DNA from: Phoebastria nigripes
Taxonomy: Eukaryota; Chordata; Aves; Procellariiformes; Diomedeidae
Assembly: GCA_035582835.1 (NCBI GenBank)
Contig: JAYKAV010002778.1
Span: forward strand, 415,334-479,333
Direction of reading: 5' to 3'
Length of the DNA: 64,000 nucleotides
Both the position numbers and the translations under genes were made by a program. A model generated the notes under the pieces. The model saw nothing but the letters and a program-made list of their open reading frames with translations, was not told where the DNA came from and made no database searches. Each line of letters begins with the position of its first letter. Positions within the stretch are counted from its first letter, which is position 1. Shown here in pieces: positions 24,401-37,600 of this stretch.

Positions 24401-25825
24401 CTGTGGGTTGCTGTTACTGTGAGAAAAGGAAGAAACATCCCAGATATATTAAGGAGCATCATGGCATTGCACAGTTCAGGATTGACGATGAGATATTTGT
24501 GTGTATCACTGGATTACTGATGAGTTACAGCTTGCCTGTGTTTTACAATTAATCTTGAAAGACATGAAGGGATGTGTTGTCATTGCCTGTAATTATGCTA
24601 TGGAGGTCCTTTCATTAAATTCTGTACGATGGCAGCTGAATACTCTTTTCGACATGTGGTAGGTGCTGTGTAAAAACAGCAGTGAACCTGCTTTTCAAGT
24701 AAAGAACTGGGCACCAGCAGGAATGTGCATTCCTGCATGTGCAACACAGCGATAGCAGAAGTAAAGAACATCTCAGAGAGAGACACTTCTTTGCTTCAGG
24801 CTGTTTCTGACTGGTTTGTTCTCTTGTTTACCCCAGAGAAGGAGGCTACAGAGAAAGTAAAGAAGGTCAGATGTGTTACAAGTGATGTGTCCTTGCACAA
24901 GTTATCTCTGAGACTGGTGATGCTCTTTGCCCATCAGCAATCACATAATGGGAGTGAGAGCTTGCTGGGCACCACCTTTGCCTCAACTGCTGTGTTTAGA
25001 CATGCATTGCATGTGCAGTCATACTGGCTTCCAGAGATGCCTGGCTGGAGGCATATTCACCTTTTAAAGCATCATGTCATTGGATTGATAGAGGCAGTCT
25101 TCTGAGTGATGTGTCCAAGATTTATGCTGAAATGCCAGCCAACATATATAAGTACCCAGCCCCGAGGCAGGTGACTCTTGGTCTTTTCCCCTGTCCCCTG
25201 AGAACGCCGATGGATTTGGCATCATTATATTGTGTTGATAAAGTCTCTCACACATCACCTAATATAAACTGATTTGCACTTACCCGAACCAGGCTTGCTT
25301 GTTAGGATGAGTGCTGAGGAACGGGAGGGCTGTGTGCTAGATGTGGAGAAGGACTGGGCAGCTACAGACTTTCGACCCTTCTTTGCACGTTGGCTCCTGG
25401 TGAGTGCAAGAAAAGGAACAAAGCCAAAGAGAGCGAGCTGTCTGACATTACATTTTCCCATCATCCTTTATCTAAGCAGGCTGAAGCCTGCCAGTTATAG
25501 CCAGAAGTCAGAACTAGCTTCCTAGCTGGAGCTGTGCATTTTAATTAGCTGATGTGCACTTGGTGGCTGAGCTGGTATGTGACATAAAGCAGTTTTCTTA
25601 GTTGGATTTTTAAAAGCTGGTACTTTACAGGGAGGAATCTCCCATTTTAGTAATTTTCTTTGTCTGAGTGCAGGTGCAGGCTGTCTTAAGGTAAATATTT
25701 CTTACAACAGGAACATTCAATTTTGTGTGTGCCAGATCTTGAGATATTGCATACCAATACTGCTCAGTTGAAGCCATGAATTGTTCTGATTTATCTCAGC
25801 AGCAGATATGTACGGGCTCAGGAAA
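21465..25825. other. Non-coding, no recognised feature
   Basis: About 4.4 kb. The longest frame (24725-25105, 126 codons) shows no family features. I recognise no repeat. Isolated n calls occur at 21527, 21700, 21853, 22918, 22985 and 23099. Confidence 0.55.
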
Positions 25826-25860
25826 GGGGGGGGGGGGGGGGGGGGGAGGAAAAAAAAAAA
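25826..25860. repeat. Poly-G (21) followed by poly-A tract
   Basis: Twenty-one uninterrupted G at 25826-25846, then AGG and eleven A (25850-25860). An uninterrupted G run of this length is unusual and length-unstable, and hard to sequence, so the exact count should be treated with caution. Confidence 0.9.
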
Positions 25861-25936
25861 GAGAGAACAAGGAAAGTGCAAAATAAAGGACAAACTCTGG
25901 CAGTTTGTTGCTTTAATTAAAGTCAATTTTTAATCC

Positions 25937-25986
25937 ACAGAACCTTATTTTGACCTCATTTACAGAACCTTATTTTGACCTCACTT
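25937..25986. repeat. 25-bp tandem duplication
   Basis: Unit 25937-25961 (acagaaccttattttgacct...) is repeated directly at 25962-25986 with a single base change. The near-identity suggests a recent local duplication by slippage. Confidence 0.9.
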
Positions 25987-28330
25987 ACACCAGCTGGTGT
26001 AGCTGGACTGTGCTAGCTTACAGGCGGTTATTAGAAAATCTTCGGCTAAGCTTGGTGAAGCTGATGGAAAGGCTTGCCTTATTTTAAGTGAGCCTGACAG
26101 TAGACACAGCATCACTGGATGGTTTCTAAGAAATACAGACCCTTATGAATATTTTCCTCCTGCTGTGCAGGGGAGATGTCTCAGGGCTGTTGTTGCCTTT
26201 GTTCCATCACAACGCTCCTCTGCCAGCCTCAGTGCTGTCAGAGCCTTCTTGCAGGGGAGGATTCCAGCTCCGGCAAGTGATTCCCGTTTCTTTTATTTTT
26301 AGCATCAAGATGTCTTTTATTCTGGCTGAAGGACAAAATCCCTTTTCACAGGGGCTGCTTGAACAGCAGAAATGAGTGGCTATTAAAAGAAGTCTTACTG
26401 TAAAATAGGATAATAACCTAGTTATTTTGCATTTCTAAGTCATTCTTGCATTGATATTTCCTCTCCTACGATGCACACCAATTAAAAGCCACTGAGCAAT
26501 AAAAAAACCAGTCTGTGCAATAATCTGACAAAGAATCATGAGCTGTGAAATGAAAGAATTATTTTGTTGCATTAATGTGAAGATCCACAGCAAATTCTTA
26601 CAAAGCAGACTTTGTCCTGGACTATTGCTACAAATGCCCTTTAGGTCTCTGAAATGTCTTGTATATTTTAATGCCTTTCGTGTACAAATAAACGTAGGTG
26701 ACACATTAGATTTCAAGAACAGCTACTCTTCTTGCCTGTCCCCTGAATACTCCTTCAATGTCCTCCATATTTCTACTTGTGCACAGGTACGAGGGCTGTG
26801 CAAGGCTCTCTTATCCCTGATGTATTAGATCAGATTATTGACAATACATGAATATTTCTCCAGAGAGGTAGGGGTTGTTGTCTGGAGGGCAGAACTGACT
26901 AGGAACGAGGGTAGCAGGATATCCTCTTTCAGTGTCTAATAGTTACAGAATGGTGCATTTTAGTGCCCCAGAGGTTCCTGGGAAGGTTGGGACAACCCTC
27001 AGTCAAGTGGCTTAACAAATGTCATCAAAAACCAGCCGTAGCTGCACTGCAGATTTGGATGCAAGAATGGAAGAGGACAGATGAAGCTTGTAAACAGAGA
27101 AGGCACTCATTATGCTAACTTGATTGTAGCTAATTAAAAAGGGATATTAGCTGATTGGATTACAGGGGATGGAGCAGAATGACCCTTTGTTCGTGCTTGT
27201 GCTTGCATCAGTAGGATTCTCTGGTCTGTCCAAGAGCACTTCTTGTTCTTGTTTCTTCTCTTCTGCTTTCAGGGACAGATGCTCCCACGCAGTCTGCCCA
27301 CCAGAGTAGCATGCCAAACGCCCCAATAGCTGTTGTGCCAGGCTAGCTAGCGCTCTTGTCGCTCTGCTCGCAGGCCATGGTAGGGAGAAGCTGCCACAGC
27401 GCACTGTTGTGCTCTCTGACTGTTCTCAGAGGGTGTGCGGTCTGTTGGCTGCTCTAATCGGAGCTCGGACTAGAGAATGAAGAAACCATATCCAGCACCT
27501 ATCAACACCATGCTAAGCAGGGCCCTTATTTCTTCCATGTTGTTTGACATCCTCAGTTTCCATAAACAGAGTTTCTGCAAGTTTCTTGCACAAACTTTAA
27601 AGAATAATTTGATAGAAGTATTGTGTACCTACCAGATGTGAGACAACACGTACACTTATTGTCATTCAGGTAACAAAAGTAGCAATATCGGAATACATGT
27701 TTGAGAACTAAACCTGACAAAGGCTGAAATAAAGCCTCGTATTCCTTCATATAAAACAACAGGATGCCATTACATAGTCTTTTTAGTGCTTGACCTGTGA
27801 AACCACAGCTCTTAGAAATGTAGTCTCAGGTGTGTACTAACTCTTCTGCCTCTGGTGGGTCTGAGGTTGTTGTGATTTGCCATGGTTGCCTCATGTTTTA
27901 AATTCAGAGCAGAGTGGCAGACAGACAAGACTTCCAGAGCAGGCAGCAATATTAGGAAGCCTGAGGAGAGAGTTGCATACATGCTGGGCAAGGAGGGAGG
28001 AGTGTGAAGTCTTTTTCTGCGAAGAGATGAGCCAAGTTAGTCTATTTCCAGATTTTCTAGCTGGCCATGCCCCTCTCATTCTGATAAGCAGGCAAACATC
28101 AAATCACAGTGTTGACACTAGAAGCTGGTCAGTTCAATTATCATTTGAAAATAGGGTGACCACCAGACTTTCAAAGAAGGAAAGAGGAACGATGTGAAAA
28201 AAACATATAGCACAACTTATTTATTAAGGAACCATCTCACAGCTTTTCCTGGAGTGGAACAACACTATGGCTGATCCACTGTGCACAATCATTTGTTAAA
28301 AGCATCATTTTTACCTGATTTGGTGTCCCT
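25987..28330. other. Non-coding, no recognised feature
   Basis: No exon or repeat recognised. A locally more GC-rich patch around 27190-27480 carries frames on the minus strand (for example 27147-27404) without known motifs. Confidence 0.55.
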
Positions 28331-28640
28331 GTCCATTAAAGTCACAGAACATAAGTGCAGATCTCATCTCACCCATCTTTAGCTCTTTGATAGGTAGGTC
28401 CCCAATCTGCACTACTCATCTAGGCTCATGGTATAACCATGGAGAGNAACCACTGCTTTTGGAGGGCTGTGATCTCAAGACAGGTGTCTAACAGAGTTGA
28501 ACATATTGTCTTATGGAGATGTCTTTCTCCATAAGCTGCAATTAATGGTGTATAAGGAGACTTTTAGACACTCAGGTGAAATTTGCCTGACAAAATCTTT
28601 AGGTATCTGTGATGTGGGTATCTGCTTCTAAGATTTTATC
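28331..28640 (-). repeat. Candidate old interspersed repeat, unclassified
   Basis: Words such as 'ttttagacactcaggtg', 'ctttaggtatctgtg' and 'gacaggtgtctaac' have the look of degenerate avian repeats. The reverse complement of about 28600-28640 resembles about 2277-2305. No termini or coding potential are visible. One n at 28447. Confidence 0.25.
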
Positions 28641-30317
28641 AAGGCTTTCGTTATAGTCAGTGCAGGTAAGGTGTGCCATTCATCTGATCACTTCTTGAGG
28701 TTATCTCAGCATGTATGAAGAGTATTCGTATAACTCATAGATTATATGAATAACAAGAATCATTTAAGACGAATCTCACCCTAAATTCCATTGAACACCC
28801 TGGTTAGACCTCTGTTGATGACAAGGAAGCCTTTGGAGACTTGCTCAGATACAGACATCTACAATTACAGATCTGCCCGTGGAATAAGATGAATGCTATG
28901 TAACCAATCAATCTGAAGTTTCTTACCAAACAGACTGTTGATCATCCTGTAGGGAAAGAGGTTGTATTACCGTTTTCCCATTGATAGGCAGAATGGTTGT
29001 CAGAGTGTATGCAAAAATCAAGACTTGAGGATGCAAAACCATGATTTTTCATTTTTAGATCATGAATATAGTATTCATTACCTCTTGATTTTAAGGCTAC
29101 TGTTATCTAAATCTGCCTAGGAAGATTACTTCTATGCAGGCATCTGGAAATGTGAAAGAAAAAAAAAAGGATCCCTTTTAATCACAAAGGATCAGGAGCT
29201 GCTACTGAAGGAAAACCTTTGATATAGTAAGAATTCAAGCATGGTCCAAGAACTGTTAAGGAATCTCAGTCAGTCTCCAGAGATGCTACTGGTATTGTGG
29301 TTAGAAATGCAAGATGGCTAATAACATTGCTCCTTTGAATCATGGTAGATTAGATTAGATTGATAACAGCATACTCTGTTATCACAAAGTAGGGCAGACA
29401 CAGTAGAACTAGGACTATTTAGCAGTAGATTTTTGGCTGCCCTAGGACAAGTGAATAGCAGCAGATTTTGTAGTCAGAAAATAGGGCACTCTTACTGTGG
29501 GGAGTCATATGGCCTACCGACAGCCATTTTGTTTGAAAGGAGATACGGTCATTGATGTCGATCCAAACAGCAATGCAGACAAGGGAGACTATGGAAATCT
29601 GGATTGAAAATAAGGAGATTTATTTTAAAAGTGTTTTTTCCTTTCTTTCTTCTTTTTTATTTGTTGGGTTTTGAAGAAGATACCCTCAAGCTTTCTGTTT
29701 TGTGTGTATTGGTGCCTATTTCAGGTTAAAAATACCATTTAGTTGCAAACCCAAAGAATGAGTACTCATTGCTTTGGTGCCTGGCGAGTTTTTTTGTCTC
29801 ATCTGCAAGGTCATACTCAGAATTCTTCCAGAAATATCTGTCTCTCCCTTCAGTGGGAAAGTGAAGATAGTGATGAAGGGATTAANGTAGAAAGCCTGCT
29901 GCACTGTTTTCTATTCTGCTCAATCTCTCATGGTCAGTACTGCCAATAACGTTGCATGCTTTGGTTTCTGCTAGGTCTTCTCCAAGTTTGCTATTGTTTA
30001 GAGCTTTTACGGTCTGTCTAAAAGTACTCTGTTCTGAAATGAGGAGAAATGAACATGTAAAAACATTTCAGTAAGAAGTTTTAAATTCAGTAAATGTGTT
30101 GATTTTATATTTTAAAGTTCAGCTGAAGGCAAGGACCTTGGGAGGATTACATTAGAAAAATAAAATAGTCTAGCATGAGCAGAATATTAAGGCATTCAGT
30201 TGCAAACCCTAACTCCATAAGAAAGATTATTCTTCTTTCACTTGCTTACATTTTGCCAAGAAGCTGACACATCTAAATAATATATTTTACTGGTGAATGN
30301 TGTAATTGGAAGAAGTT
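28641..30317. other. Non-coding, no recognised feature
   Basis: AT-rich sequence without recognisable exon or repeat; T-rich patch at about 29631-29665. Confidence 0.55.
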
Positions 30318-30398
30318 TAGATAAAAGTGGATTTTGGTGCATGAGTGTACACTACATGACCCCTCAAAGACCTTTCCAATCCTATTTTTTATGATCTC
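30318..30398 (+). repeat. Degenerate CR1 3' end (plus strand)
   Basis: The stretch 'agacctttccaatcctatttt' followed by 'tatgatct' corresponds to the last bases of CR1 ('ggtcccttccaacctg...ttctatgattct'). 'ttagataaaagtgg' upstream resembles the 'ctggataaagcc' word about 60 bp before the end. It is a short, old 3' fragment. Confidence 0.45.
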
Positions 30399-31553
30399 CC
30401 TGTAGAATGAATTGGAAAGTATGTAAGCAATTTGACTGAAGACTTGCATAAAACCCTCAGCTTTCTGAAGTTCAATTTCCTGACTGTGTCCATAGACATA
30501 TAAATTTGGACCAAATCTCGAACCAGATTCCCCTGAAGCTGGGAGTGAGCTAGAATGGATATAGAACAGTTTAGCTACCTAAATTCCAATGTCTGTTTTC
30601 CACAGCTATAAAAGTCATCAAGTATGTGCCCTATGTTACCCCTCTCAAACTTGAAAAAAAATTTCCTACAATTCACTAAGGAGTGGAAAGCAATAATGGA
30701 TGCCATTATTTAATAATATTCAGCTTGAGATTCTTTGGTTTAGGTTATTTTTTTGTTGTTGGGTTTTTTTGGCTGTTGTTCTTTCATGATTTCTTTTCTT
30801 TAGTTGAAATAGGTAAGATTACTTTGTACATTTTGTTTTATCCTCCTGGCTATGCCAACCAACCTGTCTATCCTTACCTATCTCCCATCCAAACCTTGTG
30901 GTTTATTGCTTTTGAGAAGTAGTCCATGGCTTTTCCTGGGAGTGATGTTATTGTCAAACCAAACTGTGAGGCCAGACATTTGACAGCTCTCAGAATTCAG
31001 TGTTTAGGATGTTGTGGCCTATGAGTAAGTGCTAGAAACATCTTTTTTGGTCGTGCGATTAACAATTGCAGGAAGAACTATAGCTTTCCACCTTCCTTGA
31101 AGACATTGTCTCACAGAGGGGTCAGTCTCTGTATTTTCCTTTAACTTTTTGTGAGTTATGTGCCATGCTTCCAGTGACAGAAGAATAATGCCCTCAAATG
31201 TCTGTAGCCATGAATCAAGCATAGCTTCTCTACATTAATGGATTATTGACTAAAAGAGCCTAGAGTTGCTGTATGATTCATTTTGCCGTTCTTGTGAATG
31301 CTGAGCTTCAGTGTGTTAGTTGACCTACCTACCTGGGAAATTGNTCTGTGAAAGACGTTCAAAGTCAGATTTTGCCTACTTTATGTTAACAGATTTCCCT
31401 ATAGATTTTTATCATGCAGTTGATTAATTTATTATTAGAACACATTATAGGCAGCACTGAGATCATTCTTTTAATTTACTTCTTGTGACCCATTTTGCCC
31501 TCCTTTTATTTCAGTAAATTTTTTTCTCTGTCTCTGATTAGTAGTTTCATCTT
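30399..31553. other. Non-coding, no recognised feature
   Basis: Contains a T-rich patch (30735-30800). A 79-codon frame (30683-30922) is mostly translated low-complexity T-rich sequence. No exon recognised. Confidence 0.55.
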
Positions 31554-31605
31554 AGATTCATAGAGTCTGCATTTGAAGAATACATATTAGGTCATCTAGG
31601 ACAAC
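31554..31605 (-). repeat. Degenerate CR1/L3-like 3' end
   Basis: The words 'agattcatagag' and 'ttaggtcatctaggacaac' correspond to the reverse complement of a CR1 3' end ('gaatcatag...aggtcatctagtccaac'). About 50 bp are recognisable. An L3-type element in the other orientation is possible. Confidence 0.45.
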
Positions 31606-33288
31606 TTTTGTCATTACTAAAGCTGCTGTGTAGGTAATAGATGGAGGCATCACCGTAGGCGTTTCTGTAGCAAGGATATGTCAGAGCATTCAGCAGTGAA
31701 TTCACATAACAGAGCAAGGTTAATCAGACAGTTGTCCATCTTCTGCACTTTGCTAGGTGCCTCTGTCTTGAATCAGTCACAGAGTGAAAATTCATCTGAG
31801 TCTCTAATTTGACCCATATTGCCTTTCGGAGCCATCTTGCAGTGGATTTGAACACAAATCATACAAAAAGTGGCTGTAAAAATAAAAGAAGAACCCAGGG
31901 ATCTGGGAAAAAAATAGTATGTAGTGAGTCATTAGATCTGGCTTTTCTGTGTGCTTCAGGCACGTTTCTTGTCTGCCACACCCTGAATCTGACTTTCACA
32001 GAGTGAACATGTCTCTAGATGAGGAAGGTGATGATATTTTGCCTCATGCATTACTACCAAAAAAAACCCCAAATCAGCTAAATTCTTATCACAAATATCT
32101 TTATTCCTGGTGAAGGGGAAGGAGGCAGAAAGGTCACAATTTGACTTTCAGATCCCAAATTATCTGCAAGGCTGGCACTTGGTGCATGTATGTGGGGATC
32201 ATTTCACTTGCAAATTGAGCATATGTATTGATGGCTTTTCCTTATGTCTGCCTCTTTCATACATCTTCTTGTCCATCTCATTCAGACATTCTCAGAATAA
32301 GGATTACATTTATGGCCTGGAGGGGCCTAAGAGAGTTATCCAAGACCAATTCCAGTGCTAACATTTCATACAACCCCTTACTTGAAGATACCAAGCTCAA
32401 TCTGAAAAGATTCTAGTTATTTNACCCTCACAACTCCAAAATGAATGTTAGTTTTGGAGCTTCACTATCTGATGCTTAATAACCTTTTTCTATCACTCTT
32501 TTATTACCCCTAGCTTTTGCCAGTGTTGGTTTATGGTTTGAATGCTTCATCTCCTTCCCTACTATTTACTCTCCTAATGAATCCAAAAACCTTTATTTAG
32601 CTAAGCTGACGGGATTATTACCTGGAACTCTTTTCTTAGATAGGCCTCCATTCTCTTCTACATGTCATTGACCTTTGACTCTCTTTAGCATGGACTCCTT
32701 TTTCTTGAACATGAGTGACCCCACTTAGACATAGTATTTCAGAGGCAACCATACCAGTTACTTGTTAATAGTTTGCAATCAGAACAAAAATTGAGAACTA
32801 GTGCCTAATATAATATATTGAAACAGCTTCCAGAGCAAGAGTCTATACTCCTGAAGGGAAAAAAATAAACAGAGATAAACCAATTTTTTTGAGACTCAGT
32901 GAAATTTTAGTAATCTGGGGTGTATAGACTGTTACCAAATGCATGAATAGAATTAAGCAGTAATAGTGATGTGCCTTGGCACTTCTATCTTCAATAACCT
33001 TTGCTATCATTATCTAATTGTTCCTCACTGCACACCTGAAAAGTAAATATTATTGATTTCTTAACAGAGACACCCTAACTATAACCTAAATGAGAAATTC
33101 TTCTAATTGGGCTCTTTAAAATAGAGACATTTCAGAAAAATCTGTAGAGACAGAACATGAAAGAAAATTATATGCTGAACAAATACATCCCAAAATAAGA
33201 AGAATGGTGAGCCCCTTCCCTGAATTTTTAATTCTTTTCTTAAAACATTATTAAAAAAAATGGAAAGACCTAGAGAGTTATGAGTTGG
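31606..33288. other. Non-coding, no recognised feature
   Basis: AT-rich sequence with no exon or repeat recognised; n at 32423. Confidence 0.55.
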
Positions 33289-33317
33289 TTTTTTTTGTTT
33301 GTTTGTTTGTTTGTTTT
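33289..33317. repeat. T8 + (GTTT)5 simple repeat
   Basis: Eight T (33289-33296) followed by five GTTT units (33297-33316). A short open frame on the opposite strand is only translated repeat. Confidence 0.9.
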
Positions 33318-33359
33318 GCATGACAAAACATCATTTTTCTCCTTAACATTGGTGAAATG

Positions 33360-33384
33360 CATCAATATTTAAACAATATTGATG
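33360..33384. repeat. Perfect 10-bp inverted repeat
   Basis: 33360-33369 (catcaatatt) is the exact reverse complement of 33375-33384 (aatattgatg), with a 5-nt loop. It lies directly before the gene-like stretch that starts near 33393. No function assigned. Confidence 0.7.
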
Positions 33385-33392
33385 ATGAGAGT

Positions 33393-34670
33393 ATGGCCCG
33401 GCTATATGGGAAACCTGTACTTGATCCCAGTGCACCTTTTGACTCACCACCACTGTGTCTTTAGTCAGGCAGGAGTTTCAGCCATCCTGTGCCTGACTAT
33501 GGATCCCTCCATCCTCTTCATGCTGGTCATGGATTTTATTGATCAGCTGACAGCAGAAGCCAGGCATGCTGGGGATGGAGAACTTCATTCCTGAGGGCTG
33601 GGATCAGTTGGTGGCTAACATCTGTGGGGTGCTTAGGAGCAGCTTCCAGACCAAAAAGGTGCTGTATTTCACTTCCTATTTCAAAAGACCCAGCTCACCT
33701 CACCGACCTTGGACCTGAGGATTCTCGGGAAGGGCAAGTTCCTTTTAGATAGGACAATTAAACAAAAAGAGATTTAACAATCAAACCCTGGCCCCAGCTT
33801 GGGTTTGAGTCACGATCTGGATCTAAGTGTCCTCATTCATTATTATGGTATGCAAACAGTTCCCTACGGTGATCACCTCAAAACAGCAAGGAACAAGGAG
33901 AAACGCTGAGTTCACTGGGTCAAACAGGTTTTGCTAGTGGGCTTTTTCAGGGATAGCACCATGGTGTCCTAAATTAGATACCAAGCTGGTCTAACTCAAG
34001 GACATCCTGAAGAGCCACAGCCAGGTTGTAAACCACCTGCTCCCTGATAAGAACAGATACTTCTGAAAAGATTTCAGTGTGCTCTTGGTATCATTTCCCT
34101 GCTCTTTAACATAATTCCTAGAGCAGGTGGGCCTTTTTTATATATACCAGTTTTTCAGCTAGGAAATGATACCACAGGGTTCAGATGGTTTCCCAGACCA
34201 TAGAGGAAGTTAGAGCAAACAACAGAATGCTTCTGTAGAGGTCTAGACTTTACATCATCCAAAGTAATTAAAGACTGATTCAGATTGATACCAAGGATTG
34301 TTCATATAAGTCAGCAAGAGCTAAAGATAGATTAGCTTTATCCAATAAAGGGTCTATGGATGCCAATCAAGGACAGCGCTGAGATCATGTTTGGTAAACA
34401 AGAGAAGTGTAGAGCTGGAAATCAATGAACTAAAATTGGTGTGTTGGGAAGCAGGACTAACTGACAAAGAAGAAAATGAGCCCATGGGACGTATAACCTT
34501 TTTGGGCTCATCTGTTTGAAATTATAGAAGTGATGACTGGAGAAGGGGCATATGGAGCAGAAAGGAGCAGAGTCATTATTCCCTCCATCTGCTGGACTCC
34601 AATAACCATCCTGATGTTGTTGAACTTTCATATATTCACTTTAAGAGATGACTGGGCAAGTTGGATGTGA
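33393..34670 (+). pseudogene. Possible decayed gene copy, unidentified
   Basis: The base composition and the look of the translations change here to something more protein-like, although every frame is broken. One frame from an ATG at 33393 gives 23 codons beginning MARLYGKPVLDPSAPFD and then a stop. A second runs across about 33575-33717 and includes EGWDQLVANICGVLRSSF and KKVLYFTSYFKRP before a stop. Near 34540-34640 a third reads LHLLDSNNHPDVVELSYIHF. These could be pieces of one old retrocopy or transposon with frameshifts, but I do not recognise the parent. No poly-A tail or flanking duplication is evident. It may be chance. Confidence 0.2.
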
Positions 34671-37600
34671 AGAAATGGGTTTGGCTTTTTTTTTTCCTTC
34701 GTCGGTTGGCTTCTGGTAAAGCTTGAACAGCTCAAGGAATAGGGGTTATACTATCTGTCTTTATCTTATGTTTCCTTTCCCTTTCTACGCTTACTTTTTC
34801 TCTTTCCCATCTCTTCTTGCCACATGCTTAAAAAAGGGATCATGCTCAGAGAACATTTGACTGTGAACTCATCACCAAAAAGGCAGCTAAATAGCAATGC
34901 TCTAAAGAGCATCACAGTGACATAAGTTTGCTTGGTCTCCAGGTGGCCTGAAAGTATGTTGTGTCTATCTTTTTCCTACAGTGAGCATGTTTACAAGAGT
35001 TAGCACCAAAATCAGAAATGGCAGGTTTTATCTTTGCTGTTCTTTCCTCTCCCGTATGTGTACCCTGTTGTTACTCTGTCCAAGGAAATTGCTTAGGATC
35101 CAAGTAAGAGCAACAGAGCTCATTTCCATCTTCTCTTACTTTTTCTTCCCTAAAGGCAGTTGTATTCAATGTCAAAGACTCTTTGTAGGAATTACCTGTG
35201 GGAGAAGAAAATAAGGGATGCTGTTTTCCAAAGAAATTTCAAAATCTGGCAATACTTTACTATCAAATGTTTGCACTGCTTTCACCCTCCCCTTCCTCCC
35301 CACCTTCCTCTTTCTCCTGAGAGCCAACATAGCTCTGACCCAAACGATCAGTCCCATGACAGGACATGTCTGCAAATCAAGTAATGTAATAGGCACATAC
35401 CTTGCCTGGTGACAAGAGAGAGACTGAGGCTGTGGCGTGGGGAGGAGTGGGCATTTCTGTGAAGCTCCTTTCCTCACTGCAGCCCCCAAGGCACCGTGGC
35501 TCCAGCCAATGTGAAACTTTTCTTCTGATTTTCATCCCTCCAGGCCAGCACCAGGAAATCAGCTGGTCACATTTCTGGCCCACCAGCTGCATGTGGCATA
35601 GGTATTTTGGGAGTCTGTAAGGTTAACAATTGCCTCTCCTGCTCTCTTCTACTTGAACAAGAGAAGTAGTGACATAGGAGTCAAGAAGGTCCCCAAAAAG
35701 GTTTAGTTTTGGGGCTAAGTGTGTTGACTTCTCACCATCTCAGCTCTTGTTTAATTCTTCATCTTGCTGATGCTCTTGTGTCTCCATTGAAGTACACCTT
35801 ATCAAACTTCAGATTTTCCAGCTTCAATCACCAGATCTCACAAGAAAACCAGGTGTAAACAGAAGCTAAACACATGAATAAACAAGAGAGGTTCACAATG
35901 CAAAAGGCTGCTGCTGCCTTAGATGTAACAAGATTTCAGACCTACTGTGCTATCCCCTGCTTTTTGTGCCAATGGAGATGTTAATGTTTGTGACTAATGC
36001 GTCATTGCCCAAGGCTTGCATGTCCTAGTTGCACTGTATACAAGGGTGACTCCACCTCCCAGTTTCTGGGGTGAAAACACAATTTCAAATTGAAAAAGCA
36101 TGTTCAACTACCTCTAAAAACAGAAGGGTAAAAGCAATGTATTTTGCATCCCGAGGTAACCACCCATGCAGGCTCTTCTCTCCCATTGCATGTTTGAGTT
36201 TCACAAACCTGATCCAGAACTACAGGAAGGAAAAGAAAAGCCTGTCACTGACTTCACTGTGCTTTGCATCAGGGTCTGTGTAGGTCAGATGTAAATGGTT
36301 TCTGACATTACATACATCCGCAGCCTCCATCTGGCTGATATCTTCTGGGGAAGATCAAAATGAAGGAACAGCCATAAAACACAAACCCAGGAAGGGGCAC
36401 AAAGATGTCTAAAAATAAGGGGATTTTATGGGGTTGTTTTTAACATGTAGCTTTACCTATTGCATAAATCTGAGAGGCACAAGGTGCCGGTTGCTCCCAA
36501 GCAGTGAATCACGGTGGTTCTTGAGGAGCAGCATGGGCCAGATGCACCTGTCTGCTTGCTCTCCTCTGACTCAAAGCAGGAATAAAAACCTGATCTGACA
36601 TCAGAGCTGGGGCTGGAGCATTTCCCCTGGTTAAGCTAGAAGGAACCTCTTTTGTATTGCTTTCTCTCGTCTTTTTATGACACGTCGTATATTTTGGTTG
36701 TCTTGAGCATTTTTTGCAAGTGTGTGCTGGGAACCTGATCCTCTGACATGAATAAGCCCTTAGTAAACTGACTTTAACCCATCATATTGACTCTGCCATT
36801 CTCACTCTCTATTGTTTTCAAGTCTTGAATGTAGTCCCTCATCTCATTAGCTGCATATGGCCATATGATGTTCCCTTTGCCCTTGCCAAATGCAAGTACA
36901 ATATAAAACTCTTGTTCTCTATTTACACACATGCTCTGAGCCAGTATGGCTACTCTCTTATTACATATTAAATCAAGAACTTGCTTGGCAACATCAGCCT
37001 CACAGAATCTGTCTGCATTTGTGTGCTTGACAGTCGACCTTCATGAAAATTGCTGTTATTTTGGATGCACTCAGTGCATCAGCAGCATTTACAGCAAGGG
37101 GAATTTTCAGGAAGAAGATGTTTCCAGGTGAGCCATTGTAGATCTGAGAAACATCCCTTCAGGGGATGTGAGACCTCTCTCTCTTGCACACAAACTTCTT
37201 GTCTCACCTCAAGTACTTATTGGTAATGTTCCTATTTTTACTAACAGTATTGCAAGCAGACAGAAGGCCAATGAATCCTGAATAGACAGAAGAATATTCT
37301 ACTGTTCTGGTCAATTTTATTCCTGAGCAATGGAGAAATAAATTTCTCAACTTTACTGACACACAGGATGAAATTTTCAAATACTGATGTGTCAGTTTAG
37401 CCCCCTAAAAAAACCCTTGCAGGACATTTCTTTTGAAATGGAAATACAAGGGTGCATTTCACAGTTATCTGCTGTATTCATTTGCATGCCCCATAGTTAT
37501 TTTTTGTGAGCATATCCACATGCAGAATTACGCATTATGCAGGAAATATAGGAATATGTAGACATATTTAAAGCTCACNGTATATAACCGTTTCTCCACT

